From the NCBI RefSeq assembly GCF_042675965.1, contig NZ_JBHTKJ010000007.1, positions 439,485 to 503,484 on the forward strand: 64,000 nt of DNA, given 5' to 3'. Shown here in pieces: positions 34,191 to 43,770 of the stretch (position 1 is its first letter; every line of letters starts with the position of its first letter). The stretch is from Virgibacillus_R byunsanensis. GTDB taxonomy: Bacteria; Bacillota; Bacilli; Bacillales; Amphibacillaceae. The notes below the pieces were generated by a model. That model worked only from the letters and a program-made list of their open reading frames with translations, had not been told where the DNA came from and did no database searches. A program made the translations under genes and the position numbers.

Positions 34191-34444
34191 GTATATATGC
34201 ACTTATTTTCGTATGTTGCATTTTTGACATGATAATATTTGGCTAATAAATATTCTTTATACCGGACTTAAACTTTGGGACTCGAGAATTTTTTATCTTT
34301 TTCGCATTGACTATATTTGACTTGTTATCTCTTCTTTTCCGGCAAAATTCCTCACTTCTTGCAATAATTCAACTCATAGAATAAATAACTCCCAAATTCC
34401 ATAAAATAATGGCAAATACTAATAAACCCTTACCATCATTACGT

Positions 34445-34473
34445 TATACATTTATTTTTATCTAATTTATAAT
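34445..34473 (+). promoter_or_regulatory. Likely sigma-A promoter of the symporter/amidohydrolase pair
   Basis: TATACA (34445-34450) and TATAAT (34468-34473) are 17 bases apart, upstream of the TTGGAGGA site. In the rest of the 365-base gap 34144-34508 I see only a terminator and AT-rich sequence. Confidence 0.5.
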
Positions 34474-34508
34474 GTTACCTAGTCTGCATTCTTTGGAGGA
34501 TTTACTAC

Positions 34509-35948
34509 ATGAGTTGGTATTTGATTTATTTTATTATTTATTTTGGATTTCTATTTGGAATGGGGTTTTGGTATTTTTTCCGGGTGAAAAGTTCTGATGA
34601 TTACTTGATTGCTGGCTGGAGCATGGGTTTCTGGCCAATCGTGGGAACGATTATCAGTACTTTTTGTGGTGCCGCAGTTTTTATCGGTTGGGTTGGAATG
34701 GGATTCACGATCGGTATGTCAGGATTTTTTAAATTTGCATTGCCCGCGTACATATTTACACTGATTTTGATCGTGTTATTTGCAAAACCACTACGTCGAC
34801 AGAAGTTATATACATTAGCTGATTTATTCAGTGAGCGTTTTGGTAGTAAGATTGGGATATTCCCTTCTATCTTATCTGCATTTATTTATTCAGTTCCGAC
34901 GCTTGCACTTCAGATTGTTGGAATGTCAACGGTTTTTACATTAGCATTTGATATGTCATTTAACGCAGGAATTATTATGGCATTTGCGCTTATTTTAGGA
35001 TTTACGATTTTAGGAGGGCTGCCTGCAACCATCATAACGGATGCGATCCAATCCATTATTTTAGTGATTGGAATTATTGCGCTCTTTATAGCAAGTATTG
35101 TATACGGTGGAGGGTTGAAAGAAATTTTAGCTTCGACTCCAACTGATTATTTAACACCATTTGGACAAGAAGGTGTGGCAGCAGTATTAATCTATGCGTT
35201 GTCTGTCGGACCGTTTTATTTAATATGGCAATCAACGTGGCAACGGATTTTTGCCTCAAAATCGGAAGAGGTCGCGACAAAAGCTGGGGTTACTGCTGTT
35301 ATTATTGCAACGTTAATTTCAATTTTGCCATATTCAATCGGCGTTATAGCTCGTGGATATGTACCTGCAGATATTAATCCGGATCTGATTTTTTCTTATG
35401 TCACAGTTGAATTATTGCCATCTGCATTAGGTGGGATTATTCTTGTTGGTTTATTGTCAGCACTTATGACGGGGGCAGACTCATTTATTTTGCAAGGAAG
35501 TTCGAATTTAACGAAAGATTTATATGCGAGATTAATCAGGCCTGATGCTAGTGAACGTCAAATGATGCGGGTATCACGCTTAAGTGTTGTCATAATTGCA
35601 GTATTAGGATTGATTGTAGCGTATAATATTACGAACATTATTGATATGTATCAATGGGCGCTTCGTTTATCTGCAGTTACACTTGTTTTTCCGTTCTTAG
35701 CCGTTATGTTTTGGAAACGTGTAACAGCCATTGGAGGATTATCATCGATGATTGTAGCAGCAGTATTAACGATAATTTGGCCATTTTTAAATACGCCAGT
35801 TGATGAAACTATTGTCGGTTTTTCTGCATCATTAATAATAATGGTAGTGGTAAGCTTATTCACTGGTCATTCGAATAATGAAAAAGTGAATGCGATATAT
35901 TACGAAGACTTTAAAAAGCAGAAGAACGATGTCCATGAGAGGGGTTAG
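34509..35948 (+). CDS. Sodium:solute symporter (SSS family)
   Basis: The 479-residue, roughly 13-helix protein carries SSS hallmarks: SSDDYLIAGWSMGFW, ADLFSERFGSKIG, GGLPATIITDAIQSIIL and LVGLLSALMTGADSFILQGSSNLTKDLY. It should import a small organic solute with Na+. It is followed after 6 bases by a YtcJ-type amidohydrolase gene, so the solute is probably that enzyme's substrate or product. Confidence 0.9.
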   Translation: MSWYLIYFIIYFGFLFGMGFWYFFRVKSSDDYLIAGWSMGFWPIVGTIISTFCGAAVFIGWVGMGFTIGMSGFFKFALPAYIFTLILIVLFAKPLRRQKLYTLADLFSERFGSKIGIFPSILSAFIYSVPTLALQIVGMSTVFTLAFDMSFNAGIIMAFALILGFTILGGLPATIITDAIQSIILVIGIIALFIASIVYGGGLKEILASTPTDYLTPFGQEGVAAVLIYALSVGPFYLIWQSTWQRIFASKSEEVATKAGVTAVIIATLISILPYSIGVIARGYVPADINPDLIFSYVTVELLPSALGGIILVGLLSALMTGADSFILQGSSNLTKDLYARLIRPDASERQMMRVSRLSVVIIAVLGLIVAYNITNIIDMYQWALRLSAVTLVFPFLAVMFWKRVTAIGGLSSMIVAAVLTIIWPFLNTPVDETIVGFSASLIIMVVVSLFTGHSNNEKVNAIYYEDFKKQKNDVHERG

Positions 35949-35954
35949 AAGAGA

Positions 35955-37586
35955 TTGGATTATGATAAAATCATCTATAATGGAAATATTCTTACACTAG
36001 AGGATAACCGAACAGCAAAAGCAGTAGGACTTACAAATGGAACCATTACGAAGGTGTGGTTTGATGAAGCATTGCCATACCTAAAAGCGCACCAATGGCT
36101 TGATTTAAAGGGACGTACATTAATTCCGGGTTTTATCGACACACATAATCATTTATTTATGTATGCACGACAAAAACAACAATTAAATTGTTCGACACCT
36201 CCTAATAAAGCAATTGACGATATATTGGATATTGTAAAACGAGAGATAGAAGGCAAATCTGCTGAAGATTGGATTGTAGGAGCCGGTTACGATAATACGA
36301 AACTTAAAGAGAATCGTCATCTTACCCGACGTGAGTTGGACGATGTTGCGCCAAATCATCCTGTATTTATTCGCCATATTTCCGGGCATCTTGCGGTAGT
36401 CAATTCGAAAGCTTTGGAGATTTGTGAGGTTACCGAGGATATCGAAAATCCTTCAGGGGGACATTTTGGTCGTGATGAAAATGGCCAGTTGGATGGAGTG
36501 TTATATGAACTACCTGTTTTAGAACGTGTCATGCATCTAATGCCTATGCCTACATTGAATGAACTTGTAGACCAGCTAGAAGCGGCTTCGTATGATTATC
36601 TGAAAGAGGGAATTACGACGAGCACGGATGCTGCAGTTGGGTTAGATATGGGTTTGGATGAGTACCGTGCACATATGAAAGCTGTTCGTACTCAAAAGAA
36701 CCCACTAAACATGCGCTATATGATCATGCATCACTTGTTTGATAACGTTGGTGCATTTGCTGGTATGGATGCTAAAGCCATTGATAAGCAAATTCGAAAT
36801 GATTCCGGCGGTCGTGGTGTTTTAGACAGTGTGAAGCTTTTTCAGGATGGATCTATTCAGGGGCGTACTGCTGCATTAAGGGATGGTTACCATGGGGAGG
36901 AAGATTTTAATGGTGAACTTATTCATTCCCAGGAAACGTTAAATACCCACTTCGAACGGTTTCACAACGAAGGATTTCGAATTACCACACATGGAAATGG
37001 GGATCTTGCAATAGCGTCGATTATAGAAGGCTATGCAAATGCATTGGATAAAAAACCTAATGACAATCATCTACACCGGATTGAACATTTGCAGACTGCA
37101 AGAAAACAGGATTTAGAAGCGATGCAAAAATACGGTATTGCTACATCACTATTTATTAATCATGTCTATTACTGGGGTGATGATCACCGGGATATATTCC
37201 TTGGACCTGATCGTGGTGCCAAACTAGATCCAATTGCAAGTGTCGCTGATCACGGAATAATATATACCCTACATTCCGATTGTCCAATCACACCTATTTC
37301 ACCACTGTTCTCTGTATGGGCTGCGGCAAATCGAATTACGCGTGATGGCCATGTACTAGGTGAGGAGGAAAAGGTATCCGTTTTGGAAGCTTTAAAATCT
37401 ATGACTATTTATGGTGCAAAACTGAATGGAACAGAAGATGTTAATGGAACCATAAAAGAGGGAAAGCGGGCTGATTTCGCAGTACTCGATCGAAATCCAC
37501 TTGAAGTAGATCCATTAGAAGTGAAGGATATTAAGGTAGAGATTACCATGATCGGTGGAGAAGTTTTGTTTGAACGTAATTTTTAA
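35955..37586 (+). CDS. YtcJ-like metal-dependent amidohydrolase
   Basis: The 543-residue product has PGFIDTHNHL with the HxH metal motif, IVGAGYDNTKLKE and HISGHLAVVNS typical of the amidohydrolase_3/YtcJ group, TTHGNGDLAI, HRIEHLQ and the late catalytic Asp in LHSDCPITP. It likely hydrolyses an amide or ester of an imported compound. Start is TTG 35955 in a frame beginning MDYDKIIYNGNILT; AGAAGAGA is upstream. Operon with the symporter; terminator downstream. Confidence 0.88.
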   Translation: MDYDKIIYNGNILTLEDNRTAKAVGLTNGTITKVWFDEALPYLKAHQWLDLKGRTLIPGFIDTHNHLFMYARQKQQLNCSTPPNKAIDDILDIVKREIEGKSAEDWIVGAGYDNTKLKENRHLTRRELDDVAPNHPVFIRHISGHLAVVNSKALEICEVTEDIENPSGGHFGRDENGQLDGVLYELPVLERVMHLMPMPTLNELVDQLEAASYDYLKEGITTSTDAAVGLDMGLDEYRAHMKAVRTQKNPLNMRYMIMHHLFDNVGAFAGMDAKAIDKQIRNDSGGRGVLDSVKLFQDGSIQGRTAALRDGYHGEEDFNGELIHSQETLNTHFERFHNEGFRITTHGNGDLAIASIIEGYANALDKKPNDNHLHRIEHLQTARKQDLEAMQKYGIATSLFINHVYYWGDDHRDIFLGPDRGAKLDPIASVADHGIIYTLHSDCPITPISPLFSVWAAANRITRDGHVLGEEEKVSVLEALKSMTIYGAKLNGTEDVNGTIKEGKRADFAVLDRNPLEVDPLEVKDIKVEITMIGGEVLFERNF

Positions 37587-37609
37587 TTTTATAAGATAGT
37601 GTTAAAGAG

Positions 37610-37647
37610 ACTATGTAAAGCCGATAATGGTTTTGCATAGTTTTTTT
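37610..37647 (+). terminator. Terminator after the amidohydrolase gene
   Basis: ACTATGTAAAGCC pairs with GGTTTTGCATAGT across a six-base loop and is followed by seven T. Confidence 0.85.
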
Positions 37648-37677
37648 GTGTGTTAGAAAAATTTATTAACAATGTAT

Positions 37678-37900
37678 GCCATGTCCAGTTCCGACGTACA
37701 GGACAAGAAATGCTTTGACAGCGAAACATCGTACGAAAAAAAGCGAACTTCTTTTTCGAGGACGTACTAGTGCCGATGACACCACAGGATAAGGAAACCT
37801 CCCTTGAAAAGCATCCGCACGCAGAAAAAGTGCTTTTCTTTTTCAAGGATGTGGCGAACTTAGCCTGTAAGGGTACTTACGCTTTTGTTCTGTGAACACA
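37678..37900 (+). repeat. R3 repeat, expanded copy with internal hairpins
   Basis: It opens GCCATGTCCAGTTCCGACG, has paired segments such as TTTGACAGC and CGAAAAAAAGCGAACTTC with TTTTTCG, and CCTTGAAAAGCATCC opposite GCTTTTCTTTTTCAAGG, and ends CTTACGCTTTTG. It accounts for most of the gap 37587-38109. The remaining AT-rich 200 bases show no clear promoter boxes. Confidence 0.65.
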
Positions 37901-38109
37901 ACTGCAAGCGCTACCATAAAAAACTCTATTTATTATTCAAAAAATTGTTGATTTCTGATACTTCTGTAATGTATAATTATAAATAATTTCATAAAGAGGT
38001 ATTATATTAGGTGTTTAGTATATTAAATGGGTAATATTGTATCGTTTTATCATTTTATACAAACTAATAAAACTGTTTAAGTATCTTAAAACAGAAGTGA
38101 GGTGAATGT

Positions 38110-38556
38110 ATGGAATATGAAATTGATGATTTGGACAGGAAGATTATTCAGAAATTGTCCGTTGATGGCCGTATGTCTTTCAGGCAAATGGCAGAGGAGA
38201 TAAACGTAACGGAGAAGACCATTCGCATTCGATATAACAACCTAATCGACAGCAATACATTAGAGGTCGTTGGTGTTGTTAATCCAATTGCACTTGGATT
38301 GAAGGCGGGTGCCATCATCCAAATTAAACTCCAGCCAAACTCGGTTAATGAAGTAATTGAGGAACTGCAGAAAATTCATGAGGTTCGCTACATTACATTA
38401 ACTTCAGGGGAATTCCCGCTTCTCGTACAAATTAATGTTTCGGATCATGATGAAATTACTAATACCGTTTTGAAGGTTACCGAACTCCCGCACGTAACTG
38501 GTATTAATACAATTGTACAAATGCGAATTTATAAAAATACATTTCAGTACATATAA
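38110..38556 (+). CDS. Lrp/AsnC-family transcriptional regulator
   Basis: The 148-residue protein has the N-terminal HTH (LDRKIIQKLSVDGRMSFRQM, then AEEINVTEKTIRIRYNNL) and a C-terminal RAM/AsnC ligand domain (VNPIALGLKAGAIIQIKLQP; LTSGEFPLLVQI). It senses small effectors, usually amino acids. It sits 16 bases before an M42 peptidase gene, so it probably regulates peptide or amino-acid use. Confidence 0.9.
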   Translation: MEYEIDDLDRKIIQKLSVDGRMSFRQMAEEINVTEKTIRIRYNNLIDSNTLEVVGVVNPIALGLKAGAIIQIKLQPNSVNEVIEELQKIHEVRYITLTSGEFPLLVQINVSDHDEITNTVLKVTELPHVTGINTIVQMRIYKNTFQYI

Positions 38557-38572
38557 ATAAGGAGTTGTGGAG

Positions 38573-39634
38573 ATGGACGAGCTAGTAAAACAGTTGACGG
38601 AACTAAATGGTCCGAGTGGCTATGAACAAAATATAGCCTATTTTATGGAGGCATACGTTAAAGAAAAAGTAGATCATGTACATATCGATCCTATGGGAAA
38701 TGTCATTGCCAGGAAAAAGGGAACGAAACCGGGTCCTGTAACTCTTTTAACTGCTCATATGGATGAGGTTGGTTTTATTGTTAAAAAGATAGAAGATAAT
38801 GGACTGATCCGCTTTGAAAAATTGGGCGGGCATGATGAACGTATTCTCCTTGCACAGGAAGTGAAAGTGCTGGGATCTGACAAAGAAATTGATGGGGTGA
38901 TTGGTACCTTAGGCGCCCATTATGTGAAATTTGATGATCCCAAGAAAGTTCGCAAGTATACCCAATTATATATTGACGTGGGGGCAAGTTCCAAACAAGA
39001 GGTAGAGGATCTTGGGATTGAAGTTGGCACACCTGTTACATGGTCTACTACAAGTAAGTTGATTGGGCCAAAAGAAAATCAAATGATGGTAGGTAAGGCG
39101 CTTGATGATCGTGCTGGATGTGCTGTCCTGCTTACTGCTTTGAACGAACTACAGAATATGGAATTTGCTGGTGAAGTGGTATTTCTCTTTGCGGTTCAGG
39201 AGGAAGTTGGTTTAAGAGGAGCACAGGTAGCCATTAAGCCACTACAAGTGGATGTAGCCCTGGCAATAGATGCAACTGTTGTAAGTGATACACCAGAGGA
39301 AACAATGGATCAAAGCTTGGAACTAGGGGCAGGAACAGGGATAAAGGTAATGGATGCAAGTCTTATTGTTCAAAAGTCAGTAAAGGATTATTTAAAAAAT
39401 ATAGCTAAACAATCATCCATCCATTATCAATTGGAGATTTTTAATGGAATAGGTACGGATGGTGGGGCAGTGGCACTTGCCGACAAAGGAATACCCACTG
39501 GTGTTTTATCGATTCCATCACGAAACGCGCACTCACCAGTGGAGATGATTAACATGAAAGACTTACATGCGACAAAGGAATTGGTAAAAGCATTTGTTTT
39601 AACTATGGAAGAAGATCTACAATTTAAATTTTAA
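38573..39634 (+). CDS. M42-family metallo-aminopeptidase (FrvX/YsdC-like)
   Basis: The product has TAHMDEVGFIV (first metal His and Asp), KALDDRAGCAVLL with the bridging Asp, FAVQEEVGLRGAQ with the catalytic Glu pair, IDAT, and SIPSRNAHSPVEM with the last His. All ligands of a dinuclear M42 enzyme are thus present. Members form large tetrahedral complexes that degrade peptides in the cytoplasm. Start at ATG 38573 follows AAGGAG at eight bases; a GTG at 38567 is too close to that site. Operon with the Lrp-type gene. Confidence 0.9.
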   Translation: MDELVKQLTELNGPSGYEQNIAYFMEAYVKEKVDHVHIDPMGNVIARKKGTKPGPVTLLTAHMDEVGFIVKKIEDNGLIRFEKLGGHDERILLAQEVKVLGSDKEIDGVIGTLGAHYVKFDDPKKVRKYTQLYIDVGASSKQEVEDLGIEVGTPVTWSTTSKLIGPKENQMMVGKALDDRAGCAVLLTALNELQNMEFAGEVVFLFAVQEEVGLRGAQVAIKPLQVDVALAIDATVVSDTPEETMDQSLELGAGTGIKVMDASLIVQKSVKDYLKNIAKQSSIHYQLEIFNGIGTDGGAVALADKGIPTGVLSIPSRNAHSPVEMINMKDLHATKELVKAFVLTMEEDLQFKF

Positions 39635-39695
39635 GAAAACTAGGCTTATCGCTAAGCCTGAATGGCGAAAGCCTAAGTTGCACTTATCTACTAAA
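39634..39695 (-). repeat. R2 hairpin repeat in reverse orientation
   Basis: On the minus strand it reads GTAGATAAGTGCAACTTAGGC and ends GCCTAGTTTTCTTA. It starts at the stop codon of the M42 gene and lies in front of the OppA-type gene. Confidence 0.75.
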
Positions 39696-39746
39696 AATAT
39701 TGTCAAATCAACACAGACATACAAAACTTATCAACATGGAGGGCAT

Positions 39747-41384
39747 ATGATGAATAGAAAAAAATGGTCACTACTACTAACACTTGTTTTTGCAATGAGT
39801 ATTTTCCTAGCTGCTTGTGGAGGAGATGAAAACTCGGAAGAAAGTGGAGAAGATGGAGATTCCACTTCTGAGCAAGTTCTAAATGTAAACATTAAATCAG
39901 AACCACCAGCATTAAATCCTGGACAAGCAACTGATACAACATCTGCTGCTGTACTGGATCAAATTTTTGAAGGTTTAACACGAGTTAATCAAAATGGTGA
40001 AGTAGAAAAAGCTATGGCTGAGGATTATGAAATTTCTGAGGACCAAAAGACATATACGTTCACAATTCGTGAAGATGCTACATGGTCAAATGGGGATCCA
40101 GTAACTGCACAGGACTTCGAATACGCATGGAAATGGATACTGGACCCAGAAAGTCCAGATACTGACTTTGCTTACTATTTAAACCCAATAAAGAATGCAG
40201 AGCAGGCTAAATTAGGAGAGGTTTCTCTTGATGAAGTTGGGGTTACAGCGGAAGATGATCAAACTTTAGTAGTTGAACTAGAGCAACCTACTCCATACTT
40301 CCTTGAACTAACAGCATTTTTCAGTTTTTATCCTGTTAATCATAATGTGGTGGAGAATGCTGAGGACTGGGCGCAGGACAAAACAGAAAACTATGTTACA
40401 AATGGACCGTTTACAATGGAGTCATGGAAGCATAAGGACCAAATCGTATTAAAGAAAAACCCTGATTATTGGGATGCAGAAACAGTACAACTTGAAACGA
40501 TTAATATGTACATGATTGATGATGAAAATACAGAACTACAAATGTATGAAAATGGTGAACTTGACTGGGCTGGTTCGCCAACAGGTGACTTACCATTATC
40601 GGCAATATCTTCTCTTAAAGAAGAAGGTAGCTTAAACATTTCTTCATTAGCAGGTGTTTACTATTATATCTTCAATACAGAAGAAGAGCCTTTTACAAAT
40701 AAAAATATTCGTAAGGCATTTGCACTTTCCATTAATCGTGAAGGAATCATTCAAAACATTACCAAAGCTGAACAACAGCCCGCTACTGCATTAGTACCAT
40801 CGTCCATTTTTGAAGAGAATAAAGAGGGATACTTCAAAGATAACGACGTAGAATCAGCTAAAGAATATTTACAGAAAGGTTTGGAAGAAGAAGGGTTGGA
40901 TGAATTACCAACCATTAAATTATCCTATAATACGAGTGAGGCACATGCTTCGATTGCACAAGCAATCCAGGACATGTGGAAAGAAAACCTTGATGTCGAT
41001 GTAGAACTTCATAATGAAGAGTGGAATGTCTATCTTGACTCTATGAGTGAAGGTAACTTCCAAATGGGGCGCATGGGTTGGTTAGGTACCATTAATGATG
41101 CAAGTAACTTCTTGGATATTTTTGAAACAGCTGACGGAAATAACTATTCGAGATGGGAAGATGAAGAGTATGCAAATCTTCTAGAAGAAGCAAGAACAGA
41201 AACAGACGAAGCAGAACGCAGAAAAATATTACGTGATGCAGAACAAGTCTTTATGGATGCAATGCCTATTGCTCCAATCTACTTCTACACAAACGTGTGG
41301 GTTAACAAAGACTACGTGAAAGATATCAGTGTATCATCACTTGGTGGAATTCAATATAAGTGGGGTTATATTGAAGGAAAGTAA
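39747..41384 (+). CDS. Oligopeptide-binding lipoprotein (OppA/family 5 solute-binding protein), orphan
   Basis: The product starts with a lipoprotein signal peptide ending in lipobox LAAC. The mature domain has the family-5 pattern LNVNIKSEPPALNPGQATDT, LDQIFEGLTRV, YTFTIREDATWSNGDPVTAQD and KKNPDYWDAE. It binds peptides at the outer face of the membrane. No permease or ATPase genes are nearby, so it must work with an Opp system encoded elsewhere. Start at ATG 39747 (or the next ATG) has GGAGGG; upstream frame extension to 39678 runs into the R2 repeat and is rejected. Confidence 0.92.
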   Translation: MMNRKKWSLLLTLVFAMSIFLAACGGDENSEESGEDGDSTSEQVLNVNIKSEPPALNPGQATDTTSAAVLDQIFEGLTRVNQNGEVEKAMAEDYEISEDQKTYTFTIREDATWSNGDPVTAQDFEYAWKWILDPESPDTDFAYYLNPIKNAEQAKLGEVSLDEVGVTAEDDQTLVVELEQPTPYFLELTAFFSFYPVNHNVVENAEDWAQDKTENYVTNGPFTMESWKHKDQIVLKKNPDYWDAETVQLETINMYMIDDENTELQMYENGELDWAGSPTGDLPLSAISSLKEEGSLNISSLAGVYYYIFNTEEEPFTNKNIRKAFALSINREGIIQNITKAEQQPATALVPSSIFEENKEGYFKDNDVESAKEYLQKGLEEEGLDELPTIKLSYNTSEAHASIAQAIQDMWKENLDVDVELHNEEWNVYLDSMSEGNFQMGRMGWLGTINDASNFLDIFETADGNNYSRWEDEEYANLLEEARTETDEAERRKILRDAEQVFMDAMPIAPIYFYTNVWVNKDYVKDISVSSLGGIQYKWGYIEGK

Positions 41385-41402
41385 AAATTAAGCATTTAGA
41401 AG

Positions 41403-41430
41403 AAGAGGTAGCCATTGGGTTACCTCTTTT
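41403..41430 (+). terminator. Terminator after the OppA-type gene
   Basis: AAGAGGTA (41403-41410) pairs with TACCTCTT (41421-41428), then TTC. Confidence 0.75.
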
Positions 41431-41547
41431 CACGTTTGATTTAAAGGAAATTAAATTAATACATTTTAGTGCAATTTTAGGTCTTGTTACCATGAAAAGA
41501 ACTGTTCATCGTGTTACAATTACGTTATTGACTGCGAGGTGAACTTT

Positions 41548-42447
41548 TTGGAAAATTCTACTGCACAAACACAACAGGATAAACCTTCCTTCTTCGCTGA
41601 CTTAAAATCGCTTTTTAAAGGAATTGTACTAATTTCTAACGTGTTACCTGTCTTTACTGGATTTTGGTTGGCACTTCATTATACAAATTCCTCTTTTATA
41701 ACGCATTGGGATGTACTTTTATTAACGTTAACTGGAAGCACGCTTATCATGGCTGGAGCACTTCTTCTAAATAATTGGTACGATGTCGACATTGATACCA
41801 TCATGTTGCGGACTCAGAAAAGGCCGACTGTAACAGGAAGTATTTCACTGAAGACGGTGCTGTTCATGGGGATTGGACTTAGTATATTAGGACTTATTTT
41901 ACTTCTTTTTACCACAATGGAAGCGGCATTATATGCATTCTTAGGCTGGTTTGTATACGTTGTATTGTATACGATGTGGTCTAAGCGAAGATATACATGG
42001 AATACGATCATTGGAAGTGTATCTGGGGCTGTTACGCCTTTAATTGGGTGGGCTGCCGTTGATTCTCTAAACCATGTTGTTCCAATTGTATTGTTTATCA
42101 TTCTATTGATTTGGCAGATGCCACATACATTTGCCATTGCTATAAAGAAATGTGAAGAATATAAAGCTGCAGGTGTCGCGATGCTACCAGTTGTTCATGG
42201 CTTTGGGGTTACCAAACGTCATAGCGTGATCTACATCGCTTGCTTACTACCGTTGCCATTTTTATTAACATCGTTGGGTGTGACCTTTATTACGATAGCT
42301 ACCTTATTGAATGTTGGCTGGTTGGTACTGGGAGTGAGTGGATTCTATACGAAGAATGATTTTAAGTGGGCACATCGTATATTTATCTATTCACTATTTT
42401 ACTTGATGACCTTATTTTTCGGAATGATTTTAATAACGTCGACGTAA
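41548..42447 (+). CDS. ctaB: Protoheme IX farnesyltransferase (heme O synthase)
   Basis: The roughly 300-residue protein has the UbiA-family prenyl-diphosphate motif NNWYDVDIDTIMLRTQKRP and the second Asp-rich loop region around KKCEEYKAAGVAMLPVVHG, plus eight to nine hydrophobic helices. It attaches a farnesyl group to heme B for cytochrome oxidases. The start is taken as TTG 41548 with GAGGTGA upstream; a GTG at 41539 overlaps that site. It stands alone without other cta genes and is probably the second copy (CtaO-like) common in Bacilli. Confidence 0.92.
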   Translation: MENSTAQTQQDKPSFFADLKSLFKGIVLISNVLPVFTGFWLALHYTNSSFITHWDVLLLTLTGSTLIMAGALLLNNWYDVDIDTIMLRTQKRPTVTGSISLKTVLFMGIGLSILGLILLLFTTMEAALYAFLGWFVYVVLYTMWSKRRYTWNTIIGSVSGAVTPLIGWAAVDSLNHVVPIVLFIILLIWQMPHTFAIAIKKCEEYKAAGVAMLPVVHGFGVTKRHSVIYIACLLPLPFLLTSLGVTFITIATLLNVGWLVLGVSGFYTKNDFKWAHRIFIYSLFYLMTLFFGMILITST

Positions 42448-42463
42448 CGAAGGTGAATTCATA

Positions 42464-42492
42464 TTGACATCTACTAGCTTCCTCTATATAAT
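42464..42492 (+). promoter_or_regulatory. Sigma-A promoter of the queuosine-precursor unit
   Basis: A perfect TTGACA (42464-42469) and TATAAT (42487-42492) with a 17-base spacer. The start should lie near 42499, about 30 bases before the riboswitch aptamer. Confidence 0.92.
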
Positions 42493-42530
42493 ATATCAAG
42501 TGAAATGATTATATATTTCTGTTAAATAAC

Positions 42531-42573
42531 GGGAGAGGTTCTTAGCTTTTAACCCTCTATAAAAAACTAAGGA
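42531..42573 (+). ncRNA. PreQ1-I riboswitch aptamer
   Basis: P1 forms from GAGAGG (42533-42538) with CCTCT (42554-42558). The A-rich tail ATAAAAAACTAAGG follows. Within the loop CTTAG (42541-42545) is complementary to CTAAG (42567-42571), giving the class I pseudoknot. This matches the B. subtilis queC leader pattern, and the downstream genes queF and a preQ1/preQ0 transporter fit the ligand. Confidence 0.93.
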
Positions 42574-42589
42574 CAGATGATGCGATTAC

Positions 42590-42628
42590 AAACCATGTGC
42601 CTTTAGGCTATGGTTTTTCTTTTTTTTT
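42590..42628 (+). terminator. Riboswitch expression-platform terminator
   Basis: AAACCAT..GCC pairs with GGC.ATGGTTT (42590-42616) and is followed by a long T-run. It sits 17 bases after the aptamer, so ligand binding would end transcription here before queF. Confidence 0.88.
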
Positions 42629-42674
42629 AAGGCTGCTTTCGCACGCATTATTGCTTTTTTACCTTCATAGTTGA

Positions 42675-43142
42675 TGTATAATGCGACATAACGCTTGATT
42701 GATTTCTATAAGTTGTGCTATTGCCGCCGTCCGGAATCGCTCCGGGAGGATGCTTTCCGCGGGCACGGTCTCAGCCTCCTCGAGAAAACCACTCTGCGGG
42801 GTCTTCGAACACGTGCTGTTCCCGCAGGAGTCACCTCCCTTCGCTCACCATGACTGGTAAAGCTGCATTATAAGTGTTTTCTCGCTACGCTGCTATTAAA
42901 TTATCAGATAGCACTATATTAGCAGCCGGAATACACGAAGACTCCTTGAACATACAGACCAATTTTCTGCGTGCGATGTAACGCTGCCGGAGCTTTCCTT
43001 GTCCTGCAGGAGGATAGGCATAGGTGAGATTCTAAAAATGCGTTAGCATGAAGAAGCTCACCAGCCGCGCGCGAAAAGCGAAGTGTATTTCCAGAGCGAA
43101 TAACAGCACCACCATCATCTCAAGTTACGTCGCATTATATAT
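42675..43142. mobile_element. GC-rich MITE-like element, copy 1, between riboswitch and queF
   Basis: The element has terminal inverted repeats: ATAATGCGACATAAC (42678-42692) opposite GTTACGTCGCATTAT (43124-43138), 14 of 15 matching. The interior shares blocks with copies at 60328 and 63908, for example TTGCCGCCGTCCGG, GGATGCTTTCCGCG and GTGCTGTTCCCGCAGGAGTC. No reading frame resembles a transposase. It explains most of the 600-base gap between the riboswitch terminator and queF. Confidence 0.8.
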
Positions 43143-43217
43143 CTATTCTCTCAAAAGCAACAATCTTTACGAAAACAGCCTTTTTTTAAAAAACATTTTA
43201 AGTAAGGAGGTATTCAA

Positions 43218-43715
43218 ATGGCAGGAAGGCGAGATGAAGATCTAACTGATATAACGCTACTAGGAAGCCAAGGAACGACTTATGCTTTCGACTACACACC
43301 AGAAGTATTAGAAGCATTTGATAATCAGCATCCTAACAGAGATTATTTTGTGAAATTAAACTGTCCAGAGTTTACGACATTGTGCCCAAAAACGGGTCAG
43401 CCTGATTTTGGAGCTGTTTATATTAGTTATATACCTGATGTGAAAATGGTAGAGAGTAAGTCCTTAAAACTCTATTTGTTTAGCTTCAGAAATCATGGTG
43501 ATTTCCATGAGGATAGTATGAACATTATTATGAACGATTTAATCGAACTAATGGATCCACGTTATATTGAAGTGTTGGGTAAATTTACACCGCGCGGAGG
43601 TATTTCGATTGATCCTTATTGTAACTATGGAAAGCCAGGAACAAAATTTGAGCAAATGGCTGAGAATCGTTTGATGAATCATGATTTGTATCCTGAAAAA
43701 ATTGATAATCGCTAA
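43218..43715 (+). CDS. queF: NADPH-dependent 7-cyano-7-deazaguanine (preQ0) reductase
   Basis: The 165-residue tunnel-fold enzyme has the QueF features: NCPEFTTLCPKTGQPDFG with the nucleophilic Cys and Asp, the NADPH motif ESKSLKLYLFSFRNHGDFHE (E-S/L-K-S/A-hK-L/Y-Y/F/W), and RGGISIDPYCNYG. It reduces preQ0 to preQ1 for queuosine in tRNA. Start ATG follows AAGGAGG. Expression should be controlled by the preQ1 riboswitch 650 bases upstream. Confidence 0.97.
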   Translation: MAGRRDEDLTDITLLGSQGTTYAFDYTPEVLEAFDNQHPNRDYFVKLNCPEFTTLCPKTGQPDFGAVYISYIPDVKMVESKSLKLYLFSFRNHGDFHEDSMNIIMNDLIELMDPRYIEVLGKFTPRGGISIDPYCNYGKPGTKFEQMAENRLMNHDLYPEKIDNR

Positions 43716-43770
43716 ATTGATCTTGAGGGTATAGCTTTGTTCCTTTTCTAGGAGAAGGAAGAGGATTAGT

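Noticed and set aside
39678..39746. Upstream extension of the OppA-type gene
   Set aside because: The added residues come from the R2 repeat and intergenic DNA; the GGAGGG site and lipoprotein signal peptide fix the start at 39747.
43048..43245. Open frame of 65 codons upstream of queF
   Set aside because: It lies within the MITE-like element and overlaps the queF start; it has no ribosome binding site and arises from repeat sequence.
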